Origin: JARFQH01 sp963825595
Lineage (GTDB): Bacteria; Desulfobacterota; Desulfobacteria; Desulfobacterales; SG8-13
Reading direction: 5' to 3'
Assembly: GCA_963825595.1 (NCBI GenBank)
Contig: CAWGUE010000015.1
Span: forward strand, 124,001-188,000
Length of the DNA stretch: 64,000 bases
Part shown: one piece after another, positions 1 to 9,123 of the stretch
How the letters are laid out: each line of letters opens with the position of its first letter
How positions within the stretch are numbered: the stretch's first letter is position 1
The notes under the pieces: generated by a model
The model's database searches: none
What the model was told of the DNA's origin: nothing
Seen by the model: the letters and a program-made list of their open reading frames with translations, nothing else
Position numbers and translations under genes: made by a program

Positions 1-691
1 TTGTCAAAAAAAAGGTCCGATTTTCGAACGTTTTTTTCTGCAACCGCTTATACCACCCTTCCGTATTTCGGAATTTAATTTTGAAAAGCGTTATATATGC
101 GCTGTCCCGAGGACAAAAAAGGAAGGGCGGACTGGCGAGGGGTTTCCAAACGGATGCTATCACCAACGAATCATTACCCGGACCCAATGCCCGTTCTTTT
201 GTTGCGATCGGGGTCAAAAATAGGTATACAGTAATAGAAGCTATCTCAAAATAGTCTTTTGGCGCAATCCTCCCGAGGCGGATAAATCCTCCGGAGGCGG
301 GGACAAGTCTCGACGTTGGTTCATCGTTTCAAGCCCTCGACATATTTCAGTATGCCTGCGGGCTGCGACCCACAACGAAGAATCAACCCGGCGGGAAGTC
401 CCGCACAGCGGGGAAACTTGAATCCGCCTTGACCTCGAACCAAAGTCCTAATTTTGAGATGGCTTCTCGTCAATTCAATGCCGTTAGACCAACACTGAAA
501 AGGTGCTTGAAGGACAAACCCATTTATGAGAGTCTATGTGTACCGATTCGGCTCCCTGACGTGTCGGGGAATTCTTGGGCTTCGATGCGGAATCGGGGCC
601 CGGATACGAGAGCGATACAGTGCTGATTCCACCGGGGCGTAAAACGCCGTTCATTTTAAAACCCGTAAACCTTTAGAGGAAAGTGACGACC
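1..691. other. Non-coding leader region containing one MITE-like repeat
   Basis: No credible gene is seen before the SH3-domain gene at 692. The only recognisable structure is the repeat at 237-466. A 65-codon open frame at 429-626 starts inside the right end of that repeat, has no ribosome binding site and no protein-like composition, so it is not called. Confidence 0.6.
237..466 (-). repeat. MITE-like element, copy 1
   Basis: A 230-bp element bounded by near-perfect 16-bp terminal inverted repeats: GAAGCTATCTCAAAAT at 237-252 and ATTTTGAGATGGCTTC at 451-466 (15 of 16 positions pair). Its reverse complement is recognisably similar over its whole length to the element at 44304-44530; for example both contain CCCGCAGGCATACTGA in the middle. 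It has no coding capacity. A TA dinucleotide precedes the left end (235-236), but the right flank is TC. Terminal repeats, small size, lack of a gene and a second dispersed copy are what define a MITE; the transposase that would move it is not in this window. Confidence 0.75.
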
Positions 692-1354
692 ATGAAGTTG
701 TTGATGAAGCGAATTGCGTTCGTTGGGGCTTGCCTGTTGCTGATTGCCGGCCCGGTTCATGCCGCTGCCATGTATGTGACCGACATCGTCGAGATTACTC
801 TGAGGACAGGCCCGAGCCTGCAAAATAAGATTATGGCGTTTCTGCAGTCCGGTCAGCGTTTGGAAATAATTCAGAAAGGCGATGAATGGTCCCAGGTCCG
901 AACGTCGGGTGGAAGTAATGGGTGGGTTTTGACCCGCTACCTGACGCCCCAGCCCACGAGCAAGATCAGGCTGCAGAGCCTCGAAGAAAAGTACAACACC
1001 CTGACGGCTCAGAATGCGGCTCTCGTGAAGGAAAACAACGAAATAAAAGCTGAAAATAGAAAATTTTCAACAGAACTCAACACAACCGACAAGGGTTTAA
1101 AACAGGTGCGCAGCGATTACGAAACCCTCAAGGCGGAATCGGCCGAATTTCTGTCATTGAAAACAAAATTTGAGAAAACATCGGCCCGGCTCCAAGAGGA
1201 GACCAATAAGGCGCAACTTTTGGAGGAACAAGTCGCCAAGCTCGAGCGCAGTTATGCCATCAAGTGGTTTCTGGCCGGGTCCGGGGTTCTGCTTTTTGGT
1301 TTGATCATCGGCTTCAGTCTCAAGCGGCAGCGACGAAGACCGTCTCTTTTGTAG
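692..1354 (+). CDS. SH3-domain, coiled-coil, membrane-anchored protein (TIGR04211-like)
   Basis: Envelope protein of unknown role. Residues 1-24 form a signal peptide ending VHAA. A bacterial SH3 domain follows (about 27-90; the RTGPSLQNKIMAFLQSG and GWVLTRYL segments are typical). Residues about 95-190 are a long Lys/Glu/Gln-rich coiled coil, and a transmembrane helix (WFLAGSGVLLFGLIIGF) precedes a basic tail. This order, SH3 - coiled coil - C-terminal anchor, is that of the TIGR04211 SH3/anchor family, in which the SH3 part is thought to bind cell wall in the periplasm. The ATG at 692 is preferred to the GTG at 683 because GAGGA at 676-680 is correctly spaced only for the ATG. It stands alone, with no same-strand neighbour close by. 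Confidence 0.8.
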   Translation: MKLLMKRIAFVGACLLLIAGPVHAAAMYVTDIVEITLRTGPSLQNKIMAFLQSGQRLEIIQKGDEWSQVRTSGGSNGWVLTRYLTPQPTSKIRLQSLEEKYNTLTAQNAALVKENNEIKAENRKFSTELNTTDKGLKQVRSDYETLKAESAEFLSLKTKFEKTSARLQEETNKAQLLEEQVAKLERSYAIKWFLAGSGVLLFGLIIGFSLKRQRRRPSLL

Positions 1355-1469
1355 AATCCGAAGGCAGTGATTTGCCGATTGGCGTTCTCTTGAAGTCGCC
1401 ACTCACCCGCAACGCAGTTCTTGATTTCAGGTTGCAGAAAACGGACTGTTCCAAGGAAGGTTCTCTGGG

Positions 1470-1742
1470 CTAATCGTCGTCGTCTTCCCCATCATAGGGC
1501 GCATTATCAAAATGCGTCACAGCGATCGATTTCGTACCGTCCTCAGCGAGGGAAAGCCGGCCGGTTACCTGGACCTCTTCATCGATCAAGTTGAGCAGCC
1601 TTTCCCCGGTTTGGTTCATTTCGACGATGTATTCGTCATTCTCAGTTGAAATCATTACGCCGGAATTGTCATCATTATCATCAAGGGGATCCACAAATCC
1701 GATGATGGTGATTTCATCCTGTGCCGACCTTTCCTTTTTCAT
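1470..1742 (-). CDS. Small acidic hypothetical protein, possible OB-fold
   Basis: A 90-residue protein with no recognised family. It is strongly acidic and ends in a Glu/Asp run (GEDDDD). The middle alternates short hydrophobic strands (ITIIGFVD, GVMISTEN, YIVEMN, VQVTGRLS, KSIAVTHFD), a beta-rich pattern like that of small OB-fold or DUF5666-type domains; that assignment is only a guess. The ATG at 1742 is chosen because AAAGG lies about 8 bases upstream; a GTG nine bases further out is the alternative. It is convergent with the SH3 gene and about 115 bp from it. Confidence 0.6.
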   Translation of the reverse strand: MKKERSAQDEITIIGFVDPLDDNDDNSGVMISTENDEYIVEMNQTGERLLNLIDEEVQVTGRLSLAEDGTKSIAVTHFDNAPYDGEDDDD

Positions 1743-2650
1743 CAATTGCACCTTTATCTATAAATGATTGAGTGTATCACATTCGAAAGTGGCTCGGTTG
1801 GGGGGCTGCTGAAAGTGCCCTTCGACCCGGTCAACGAAGCGGAGGATCAACCGTCCTTGGCGACCGGAGCGCAACCATGAAGGCTGTGGGGTTTCTCTGC
1901 CGGTTGTAAGCGGGACAAACGCTATGACGGCGGTTCCCGTGGATAAGGTCGGCAATCCTTGCTTTGATGACCCTGAAGTCCTCATGGAGATTAGCACCCT
2001 CGCTCGGCAAAGCAGATTTGTATCCGCATTCCATCCCATCCGATCAACCATCGGTGACTCTACCGAATCCAAATATAATCAGCAAATAGTATGCCGCATC
2101 AAAAAAAATAATAAAACCTAAATTTGATAACGCGTTTGCCAAGTCCTACCAATCAAACGAGGTCGACCGTACACGTTGATCACGATGATGTCGCGAATTC
2201 CATCGAATCAAAATATGCGAACGAGCAATTCTGTTGGCGGCCAAAAGCGGAACTATAGGTTCCGCAAACCAAACAGCCCAGGCCCTAATTGTTACGGCAG
2301 GTACTTTTAGAAATCATGTCAATATATTATATTAATATTATTATCAAATAGTTATTTGTGCATTGGCGCGCGATTCCGGCGCGCGATTGGAAATGATTTG
2401 TGGATTGGCATCTGTTTTGCTCTGGTTCAGTTCGGCGGCGTTTGTCTGGCCGCGGGCCGGCACTGTCCTTCTGGTTGTTGCGATTCGGAAGCGATGACAA
2501 AAAGCACCAAAGACATCCAGCCCTCCAAAGAACGGCGACAGAACCGAAAACCTGTCCATGGTGTTGCTGGATAGAGACAACCGGCGAAACCAAACATCAC
2601 AAACTGCCAGGCATTCAATCCGGGCGAAGTAGATAAAGGAGATATATTCG
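1743..2650. other. Long intergenic region upstream of the KamA locus
   Basis: About 900 bp without a convincing gene. Several open frames of 60-105 codons occur on both strands but overlap each other, lack ribosome binding sites and have skewed composition. A strongly AT-rich patch lies at about 2316-2350, followed by a short direct repeat of GGCGCGCGATT near 2366-2391. Regulation of the downstream kamA-like gene would be expected here, but no clear promoter pair could be picked by eye. Confidence 0.5.
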
Positions 2651-4027
2651 ATGCGCTCTCGTTCCTCAACTTTTCAAACCGACGTTGGAAACACTACCGA
2701 GTCGCAGGAAACCGTGCAAGGGAGGGAAGAAGAAGAGCCTCCGGGTATAGAGTCGGCTGCCGATTCGTCGGTGTGCTGCACCGAACAGTTTGTGTCGCAG
2801 TGCAGCAGTGCCGCCACCGTCCTCAGGTTTCCCCACGAACGCATAAAGCCTAACCTGCCCCAAACGCGTGCCTTTCGTCGTAAATTCTTTCCAGGTGCTA
2901 CCGACAAATTATGGAATGATTGGCAATGGCAAATCCAGAACCGGATCCGCAACTACAGTCAACTCCAGCAGATGCTGGACCTTTCACCTGAAGAAATGGC
3001 TGCCGGGGGAGAATCCGGTCCCAAACTTCCCGTAGGCATCACACCTTACTACATGAGCCTGCTGGCGGTTGAGGATGCCTGTCATCCCTTACGGCGCACA
3101 GTGGTTCCGACTTGCAACGAGTACATTAAGCTGCCGGGTGAATCCGATGACCCTCTCGGAGAGGAGAGCCAGAGTCCGGTGCCGGGATTGGTGCACCGTT
3201 ATCCGGATCGCGTGCTTTTTCTGGTCCACGATTTCTGTTCAACATATTGCCGCTATTGCACGCGTTCCCGACTGGTCGGCCACGGCAGCATCCTTCCCAC
3301 CCGCTCACGCCTGGAACGGGCGGTAGAATACATAAAGGCGACACCATCTGTCCGGGACGTGCTTTTGTCAGGCGGAGACCCGTTAACTTTGAGCGACGAC
3401 AGGTTGGAATGGATCCTGTCGCGCCTGCGGCGAATACCTCATGTTGAAGTCGTGCGCATCGGAACGAAGGTACCCGCTGTTCTACCCCAGCGAATCACAC
3501 GGAAATTGGTGCGTATGCTCCGTAAGTATCACCCCATCTGGATGAGCCTGCATTTTACTCATCCGGAAGAATGCACGCCCGAAGCTTTCAAAGCGTGCAG
3601 CCTCCTGGCCGATGCCGGCATCCCACTGGGGGCTCAGACGGTTCTGCTAAAAGGCATCAACGATTCGGTCGATACGATGAAGGCGCTGTCCCATCAGCTA
3701 ATCAGGATGCGTGTGCGACCCTACTATCTATACCAGTGTGATCCCATAACCGGCTCCGGCCATTTTCGGACCTCGATCGCCAAAGGTCTTGAAATTATCC
3801 GGGGCCTCAGAGGTTTCACCAGCGGTTATGCGGTGCCCACATACGTCGTGGATGCGCCCGGTGGCGGCGGAAAGATACCAATCATGCCTGATTATTTTGC
3901 CGGGCGTGAAGGCTGCGAACTGCTGTTGCGCAATTATGAAGAACGCGTCTTCCGGTACCCGGAATGCCCGGACGAGGCGGCTGAAGCAGTCTATTCACCT
4001 GTTCGTCGGGAACTCGTACCTAAATAA
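2651..4027 (+). CDS. kamA: Lysine 2,3-aminomutase family radical SAM/PLP enzyme
   Basis: KamA-family enzyme expected to convert L-lysine to L-beta-lysine in the cytoplasm using a [4Fe-4S] cluster, SAM and PLP. The cluster motif CxxxCxxC is C196, C200 and C203. The PLP lysine is K408 in DAPGGGGK. The two aspartates that bind the substrate epsilon-amine in clostridial KAM (D293 and D330) correspond to D364 (QCD) and D401 (DAPGG). Glutamate 2,3-aminomutases replace them with Lys and Asn, so lysine specificity is favoured. The first 60 or so residues are a poorly conserved, Glu/Ser/Cys-containing extension before the usual start of the family. An AAAGGAG ribosome site lies about 9 bases before the ATG. 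It is followed 299 bp later by two ATP-grasp genes and a GNAT-HDAC fusion on the same strand; the 4028-4326 spacer holds no credible gene. Confidence 0.9.
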   Translation: MRSRSSTFQTDVGNTTESQETVQGREEEEPPGIESAADSSVCCTEQFVSQCSSAATVLRFPHERIKPNLPQTRAFRRKFFPGATDKLWNDWQWQIQNRIRNYSQLQQMLDLSPEEMAAGGESGPKLPVGITPYYMSLLAVEDACHPLRRTVVPTCNEYIKLPGESDDPLGEESQSPVPGLVHRYPDRVLFLVHDFCSTYCRYCTRSRLVGHGSILPTRSRLERAVEYIKATPSVRDVLLSGGDPLTLSDDRLEWILSRLRRIPHVEVVRIGTKVPAVLPQRITRKLVRMLRKYHPIWMSLHFTHPEECTPEAFKACSLLADAGIPLGAQTVLLKGINDSVDTMKALSHQLIRMRVRPYYLYQCDPITGSGHFRTSIAKGLEIIRGLRGFTSGYAVPTYVVDAPGGGGKIPIMPDYFAGREGCELLLRNYEERVFRYPECPDEAAEAVYSPVRRELVPK

Positions 4028-4326
4028 TTTATTCTCTGCCGATGGGAGGAATACCGGGCTTCCGGAAACCGAAAAGGCTCCGGAAGCCCTTGTGCGTTTT
4101 AAGTGGTCCGGTCTGCGCCGGTGCGGCCCGGACGTTATTCTATCCACGGCGTGGAATACGATTTCAAAAAAGGCCCCCAATGAGAAAGTCGGCATGATCA
4201 CAATCAGCAATCCAAATAACATACTTTCGAGAAATCAATCTGCGGGTATCGCCGGATGGGACCTGCAGACCGATATCCCGGCGACAGGATACTCTTCTGT
4301 CCGTCTGACAGGCAAGGAGCAACAGG

Positions 4327-5370
4327 ATGAATAGATACCGCCGGAACCAGGAGACATTGAAAATCGGGTTGGCTTATGATTTACGCTCGGAATACCTTGC
4401 TGCGGGTTTCGGGGAGGAAGAGACGGCTGAATTCGATCGCGATGATACCATTGACGCTATCGAAGGCGCCCTGAAAGGGCTGGGGCACGAAACCGATCGG
4501 ATTGGCAGTGCTCGAAGCTTAGCAGCACGCCTTTCCGCCGGCGACCGCTGGGATCTCGTTTTCAACATTGCCGAAGGGCTCAACGGCATCGGACGAGAGG
4601 CCCAGGTGCCGGCACTACTGGACATTTTCGACATACCGTATACTTTTTCGGACCCCTTGGTGATGTCTCTGACACTCCACAAGGGGATGACCAAGCGGGT
4701 AGTGCGTGACGCCGGTATTCAAACCGTCGATTTCCATATTGTGAAAGATCGTGCCGATGCGCAGCGGATTTCTTTTCCTCCGCCATACTTTATCAAACCG
4801 GTAGCCGAAGGCACCGGCAAAGGTATTTCGCCGCAGTCGATCATTCGACGGTCCGAGGACCTTGCCGAAAGTTGCGAGGCGCTCGCGGCGGCGCACAACC
4901 AAGCGGTTTTGGTAGAGCGTTTTTTACCGGGGCGGGAGTTTACGGTCGGCATTCTGGGCACCGGTCAACGGGCAAGGGTGTTGGGGACCATCGAGGTGCA
5001 TCTGTTGACAGGTGCCGAACCGGAAATTTATTCTTATACGAATAAAGAACGCTGCGAAGAGTTGGTGGAATACCGTCTCGTTATCCCCCGGAATGACCCC
5101 GTGGTCGGCGCAGCCGAGGATATTGCTCTGAGGGCTTGGCGCGTGCTCGAGTGTCGTGATGCGGGGCGTATCGATCTGCGATGCGATACCGATGGTCAGC
5201 CGCAATTCATGGAAGTCAACCCCCTGGCCGGTTTGCATCCGCACCACTCAGACTTGCCGATTATCTGTGGCCACGTTGGCATGCCCTTCGAGGACTTGAT
5301 ACGGGAAATCATCGTTTCGGCCCGGAGCAGGGTCCTCGCCAGCCGGCACGGAAGTGGAGCCATTCGTTAA
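4327..5370 (+). CDS. ATP-grasp ligase, D-Ala-D-Ala ligase-like (first of pair)
   Basis: A 347-residue ATP-grasp carboxylate-amine ligase related to Ddl, expected to form an amide bond through an acyl-phosphate. Ddl-like features are AEGLNGIGREAQVPA (82-96), the ATP-binding lysine K157 in YFIKPVAEGTGKG, VERFLPGREFTVG (196-208), D283 in RIDLRCD and the metal-binding EVNPLAG (E296, N298). A true Ddl usually has EINTLPG at the last site, so the substrate is probably not D-alanine. AAGGAG sits 7 bases before the ATG. The gene ends one base before the ATG of the next ATP-grasp gene, so the two should be translationally coupled. Within this locus it could use beta-lysine or an acetylated derivative; that is inference. 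Confidence 0.85.
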   Translation: MNRYRRNQETLKIGLAYDLRSEYLAAGFGEEETAEFDRDDTIDAIEGALKGLGHETDRIGSARSLAARLSAGDRWDLVFNIAEGLNGIGREAQVPALLDIFDIPYTFSDPLVMSLTLHKGMTKRVVRDAGIQTVDFHIVKDRADAQRISFPPPYFIKPVAEGTGKGISPQSIIRRSEDLAESCEALAAAHNQAVLVERFLPGREFTVGILGTGQRARVLGTIEVHLLTGAEPEIYSYTNKERCEELVEYRLVIPRNDPVVGAAEDIALRAWRVLECRDAGRIDLRCDTDGQPQFMEVNPLAGLHPHHSDLPIICGHVGMPFEDLIREIIVSARSRVLASRHGSGAIR

Positions 5371-5371
5371 A

Positions 5372-6418
5372 ATGCGTGTCGCCATTGTTCACAACACTGT
5401 TGCCGTCGATAGCGCTCCGGATGCGAAAGATGTGCTGGTGCAGGTCGCCGCGGTGAGACAAGCCCTTGAAGGTCTCGGACATGAATGTGCCGCCTTCGAC
5501 TGCTCGCTCGATCTTGCCTCCATGAAACGTCGTCTGCAGCGAACCTGCCCGGATATCGTTTTTAATCTGGTGGAATCGCTTGATGAGCAGGGCCGCCTGC
5601 TGCATCTTTTCCCATATCTGCTGGACGCGATGTCAATGCCCTATACCGGTTCTCCCTCCAGGGCCTTGTTGACAACGACCCACAAGGTAATGGCGAAAGA
5701 AATCATGGCGCTTGCTGGATTGAGAACCCCTTTTTGGATCGGTCCCATTCCAAGGGAGTGTTCGATTCTCAGCCTCGAAGAGGTCCACTCACGGACCGCC
5801 GCCCCGGATGCGAATTGCTGGATTGTCAAATCCGTATGGGAACACGCTTCCTTCGGACTTGACGAGGACGGCCTTTTAACCGATGTACCGGGCAAGGATA
5901 TCGAAGAAGTGTTGAAGGCGAGGGCTTCCGGCCTGGGCGGTGCCTGTTTTGCCGAAGCTTTTGTGGACGGTCGTGAGTTCAACATATCTCTGCTGGCTGG
6001 TTCCCAAGGACCGCAGATATTGCCGCCGGCCGAAATTTTATTCGAAGATTTCGGCCCAGGTAAGCCGAGGATTGTCGGCTATCGGGCCAAATGGGAGGAA
6101 GATTCTTATGAATATCATCATACCCCCCGCCGCTTTGAATTTCCGGAAAAGGATGATACGTTGCTCGAGCGGTTGACGGCTGATGCGGTTCAGTGCTGGA
6201 GACTTTTCGGGTTGAGGGGCTATGCACGTATTGATTATCGCGTAGATGGCAACGGAGTGCCTTGGATTCTGGAAGTCAATGCCAATCCCTGTTTGTCACC
6301 GGACGCCGGTTTTGCCGCTGCGGTGGTTCGGGCCGGCTTGACATTTCAGTCCGTCGTTGAGCAGATTTTGGCGGACGGCCTGCAATCTTCAGAAAGTCTT
6401 TATAGGGAAAGTCAATAG
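5372..6418 (+). CDS. ATP-grasp ligase, D-Ala-D-Ala ligase-like (second of pair)
   Basis: A 348-residue ATP-grasp enzyme, distantly related to its neighbour and clearly not a recent duplicate. It keeps the Ddl-type N-terminal fold (MRVAIVHNT), NLVESLDEQGRLLHLFPYLL (65-84), K153 in WIVKSVWEHASFG, AEAFVDGREFNISLLAG (194-210), D288 in ARIDYR and the metal-ligand ILEVNANPCLSP (E301, N303, N305). The start is taken as the ATG at 5372, one base after the stop of the previous gene; a GTG at 5354 would make an 18-base overlap. Two ATP-grasp enzymes in tandem suggest two sequential ligations or a two-substrate peptide. The substrate is unknown. A gap of 148 bp separates it from the GNAT-HDAC gene. Confidence 0.85.
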   Translation: MRVAIVHNTVAVDSAPDAKDVLVQVAAVRQALEGLGHECAAFDCSLDLASMKRRLQRTCPDIVFNLVESLDEQGRLLHLFPYLLDAMSMPYTGSPSRALLTTTHKVMAKEIMALAGLRTPFWIGPIPRECSILSLEEVHSRTAAPDANCWIVKSVWEHASFGLDEDGLLTDVPGKDIEEVLKARASGLGGACFAEAFVDGREFNISLLAGSQGPQILPPAEILFEDFGPGKPRIVGYRAKWEEDSYEYHHTPRRFEFPEKDDTLLERLTADAVQCWRLFGLRGYARIDYRVDGNGVPWILEVNANPCLSPDAGFAAAVVRAGLTFQSVVEQILADGLQSSESLYRESQ

Positions 6419-6566
6419 CATTTCGATGTCATTGAGCGTGCTGGCCGCAGAGAAAGGTGGTCCACTTCCCGAAGGGTTCGGATGCAGCGGCGATGGACTT
6501 CATTGATAGCAAAGCAATTCCGGCGCCTGCCGAAGATTGAATAATCCTGATCAGGAGTTGATAAAC

Positions 6567-8828
6567 ATGTTGCGCATTCGTCGCATTTTCGATGACGTTC
6601 TGCCGGCCAATAAGGAGACTCTCCAACAGGTCAAAGCCATCCTGCGTGATCGCTTCAAAGAGGTATCTGAGGATGAAATAGATCTGATCGGAGAGAAACT
6701 GCACAACCCTTTCAAGCAGCGCTTTCGGCCGATACTCTTTGTGGCCAAGACCTTGCGCAGCCAGTTGAAGGGTTTCGCCATGCTGCTGCACGAACCTGAA
6801 ATCGGATTCTGTTACTTGGACTGGATCGCTACGGCCAGTGGAAAAACCGGCGGCGGATTGGGTGGTGCGCTGTATGACCGTGTTCGTCAGGAGGCTGCTG
6901 CGCTGGGGGCCAAGGGGCTGTTATTCGAATGTTTACCCGATGATTATGAGGCCTGCCCAAACGAATCTCTGCTTCAAGAAAATCGCGCGCGCCTCAGGTT
7001 TTATGAACGTTACGGAGCACGGCCGATTGTCAACACGGCCTACGAAAACCCGGTGGAGGCCGGTGAAAGTTGCATGCCCTACCTTGTCTATGATGCCCTT
7101 GAGCCTGAACGGCCATTCGGCCGGACTTTTGCGCGCAAAGTAGTGCGTGCGATACTGGAGCGAAAGTATGCGCACTACTGCCCGCCCGAATATGTCGAAA
7201 AGGTAGTGGCTTCGTTCAGGGACAATCCGGTAAAGCTGCGCGAATTCCGGTACGTCAAGCCACAGGCGGTGAAAGCCTCCGTGGATAGCCGCTCCATTGA
7301 GCAGATCGCCTTAGTGGTCAACGATCGTCATCAAATTCACCACGTTCACGAGCGTGGCTATGTCGAATCCCCCGTGCGGGTGAGAAGCATTATGTCGGAG
7401 CTGGAGAAAAGTGGTCTCTTTGCATCGCTTAAACCGCAGACGTTTCCTGACAAGCTGATCCAAACCGTTCACGATGCCGATTTCGTCAACTATATTCGAC
7501 GGGCCTCCGCAGACGTGCCCGAGGGCAAATCACTTTATCCCTACGTGTTCCCAATACGCAACAAGGCCCGGCGGCCCAAGGAGCCTTCCGTTCTCTCGGG
7601 TTATTACTGTATCGATACGTTTACACCCATAAACCGCAATGCCTATCCGGCGGCCCGGCGGGCAGTGGACTGCAGCCTGACTGCGGCCCGGGAAATCCTC
7701 GAAGGTCGGCGTATCGCTTACGCTCTGGTGCGTCCGCCAGGCCATCATGCAGAAAGACGGGCTTTCGGCGGATTTTGTTACCTAAACAACAACGCCATCA
7801 CGGCCCAGTACCTGTGCGGTTACGGAAAGGTTGCCATCCTCGACATTGACTACCACCACGGCAACGGGCAACAGGATATTTTTTACCGCCGCGACGATGT
7901 GTTGACCGTCTCGATTCATGGCCACCCTAAATTTGCGTATCCCTATTTTAACGGTTTCAAGGAAGAATGCGGCCAAGGGGAGGGGGAAGGCTTCAATCTT
8001 AATCTGCCCCTACCGGAAAAAGTCGACGGTGTTAAGTACCGCAAGGCACTGAACAAGGCGATTCGGCGAATCGAAGAATTCAATCCCCAGTTCTTGGTGG
8101 TGGCATTAGGGTTGGATACCGCTAAAGGGGATCCGACCGGCACCTGGTCGCTTCAAGCGAAAGATTTCAAGAGTAACGGAATCTTGATCGGCAGCATCGG
8201 GCTTCCAACCGTCGTTATCCAGGAGGGGGGCTATCGCACCCGCACCCTGGGGCAGTGTGCCCGAAATTTTTTCCAAGGGCTTGTTTCGTCGTACCTGAAA
8301 TCAACCGGCAAACGGCACGAATCTCACCACCGGCTGCATGGGGTCAGTTACCGCTATGATATTCAGGCTCAAGACCGTGAACGGATTCGACGGCTGGTGG
8401 AAGTCACCGGTTTTTTTGCACCGGCGGAAGTGGAGGTGGCGGCAGAGCTCGTCGACGAGCAGCTGGCCAAAGGTCCGCTCAGCGACTACAAATTTATTAT
8501 GGCCGAACATTACGGCCGACTGGCAGGTTATGTCTGCTATGGCCCGATACCTTGTACGGCCTCCAGCTACGATATTTATTGGATCGCGGTGCATCCCGAC
8601 CTTCAGGGAAAGGGTCTGGGTGGCGCACTCCTGAAAGAAGCCGAACGTCTGATAAGGGAAAGCGGAGGGACCCGCATTTACGTCGATACGTCCCAACGTG
8701 TTCAATATGCCAGCACCCGCGCCTTTTATGAAGGCTGCGGGTATCGCCTGGGAAGCGTGCTGCCGGACTTTTATGCGCCGGGCGAAGGTAAGGCGATCTA
8801 CTGCAAGGCGTTCGTAAACCATCCTTGA
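6567..8828 (+). CDS. GNAT - histone deacetylase-like - GNAT fusion protein
   Basis: A 753-residue three-domain protein. Residues about 1-180 are a GNAT acetyltransferase with the acetyl-CoA loop near GGGLGG (95-100). Residues about 240-580 are a zinc deacetylase of the HDAC/acetylpolyamine amidohydrolase superfamily with every catalytic residue: the His pair H393-H394 in PPGHHAE, zinc ligands D428 and H430 in DIDYHHGNG, D517 in GLDTAKGDP, and the transition-state Tyr Y556 in EGGYR. The insert GHPKFAYPYFNGF and the GEGEGFNLNLPLP segment resemble acetylpolyamine amidohydrolases rather than eukaryotic HDACs. Residues about 600-753 are a second GNAT with the loop QGKGLGG (680-686). The ATG at 6567 has AGGAG 9 bases upstream; an earlier TTG at 6537 lacks one. 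It lies last in the KamA/ATP-grasp run, which points to acetylation and deacetylation of a small amine such as beta-lysine. Confidence 0.88.
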   Translation: MLRIRRIFDDVLPANKETLQQVKAILRDRFKEVSEDEIDLIGEKLHNPFKQRFRPILFVAKTLRSQLKGFAMLLHEPEIGFCYLDWIATASGKTGGGLGGALYDRVRQEAAALGAKGLLFECLPDDYEACPNESLLQENRARLRFYERYGARPIVNTAYENPVEAGESCMPYLVYDALEPERPFGRTFARKVVRAILERKYAHYCPPEYVEKVVASFRDNPVKLREFRYVKPQAVKASVDSRSIEQIALVVNDRHQIHHVHERGYVESPVRVRSIMSELEKSGLFASLKPQTFPDKLIQTVHDADFVNYIRRASADVPEGKSLYPYVFPIRNKARRPKEPSVLSGYYCIDTFTPINRNAYPAARRAVDCSLTAAREILEGRRIAYALVRPPGHHAERRAFGGFCYLNNNAITAQYLCGYGKVAILDIDYHHGNGQQDIFYRRDDVLTVSIHGHPKFAYPYFNGFKEECGQGEGEGFNLNLPLPEKVDGVKYRKALNKAIRRIEEFNPQFLVVALGLDTAKGDPTGTWSLQAKDFKSNGILIGSIGLPTVVIQEGGYRTRTLGQCARNFFQGLVSSYLKSTGKRHESHHRLHGVSYRYDIQAQDRERIRRLVEVTGFFAPAEVEVAAELVDEQLAKGPLSDYKFIMAEHYGRLAGYVCYGPIPCTASSYDIYWIAVHPDLQGKGLGGALLKEAERLIRESGGTRIYVDTSQRVQYASTRAFYEGCGYRLGSVLPDFYAPGEGKAIYCKAFVNHP

Positions 8829-9123
8829 ACCCAATCCGCTTACCGGGGAATTCGGGACTCGAGCAGCTCTCTTTTTGGCGTTCCATTCGTCAAGAACGCT
8901 TGACCCCGACTTCCCGAATTTTTAAATCGATCCATTCGCATGGCCGCCCTAATGGAACGGTGTCATGGTATTTGATACATGAAGGAGCGACGCAGCAAGG
9001 TTGTTCACCGGGTGGTGATGTGATAAAGTTCAAGCGCTGAACTTAATCGAGCCCCGGTTGGGGTGGCAATCAAGGCCGGCCGCGGTGATGATCGTGATCG
9101 GCTGTTCCAAATTTGGAGGCGCG

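Noticed and set aside
3789..4334. Long plus-strand open frame overlapping the end of kamA
   Set aside because: Most of it lies inside the well-supported kamA gene in another frame, and the rest has no ribosome site or recognisable protein pattern.
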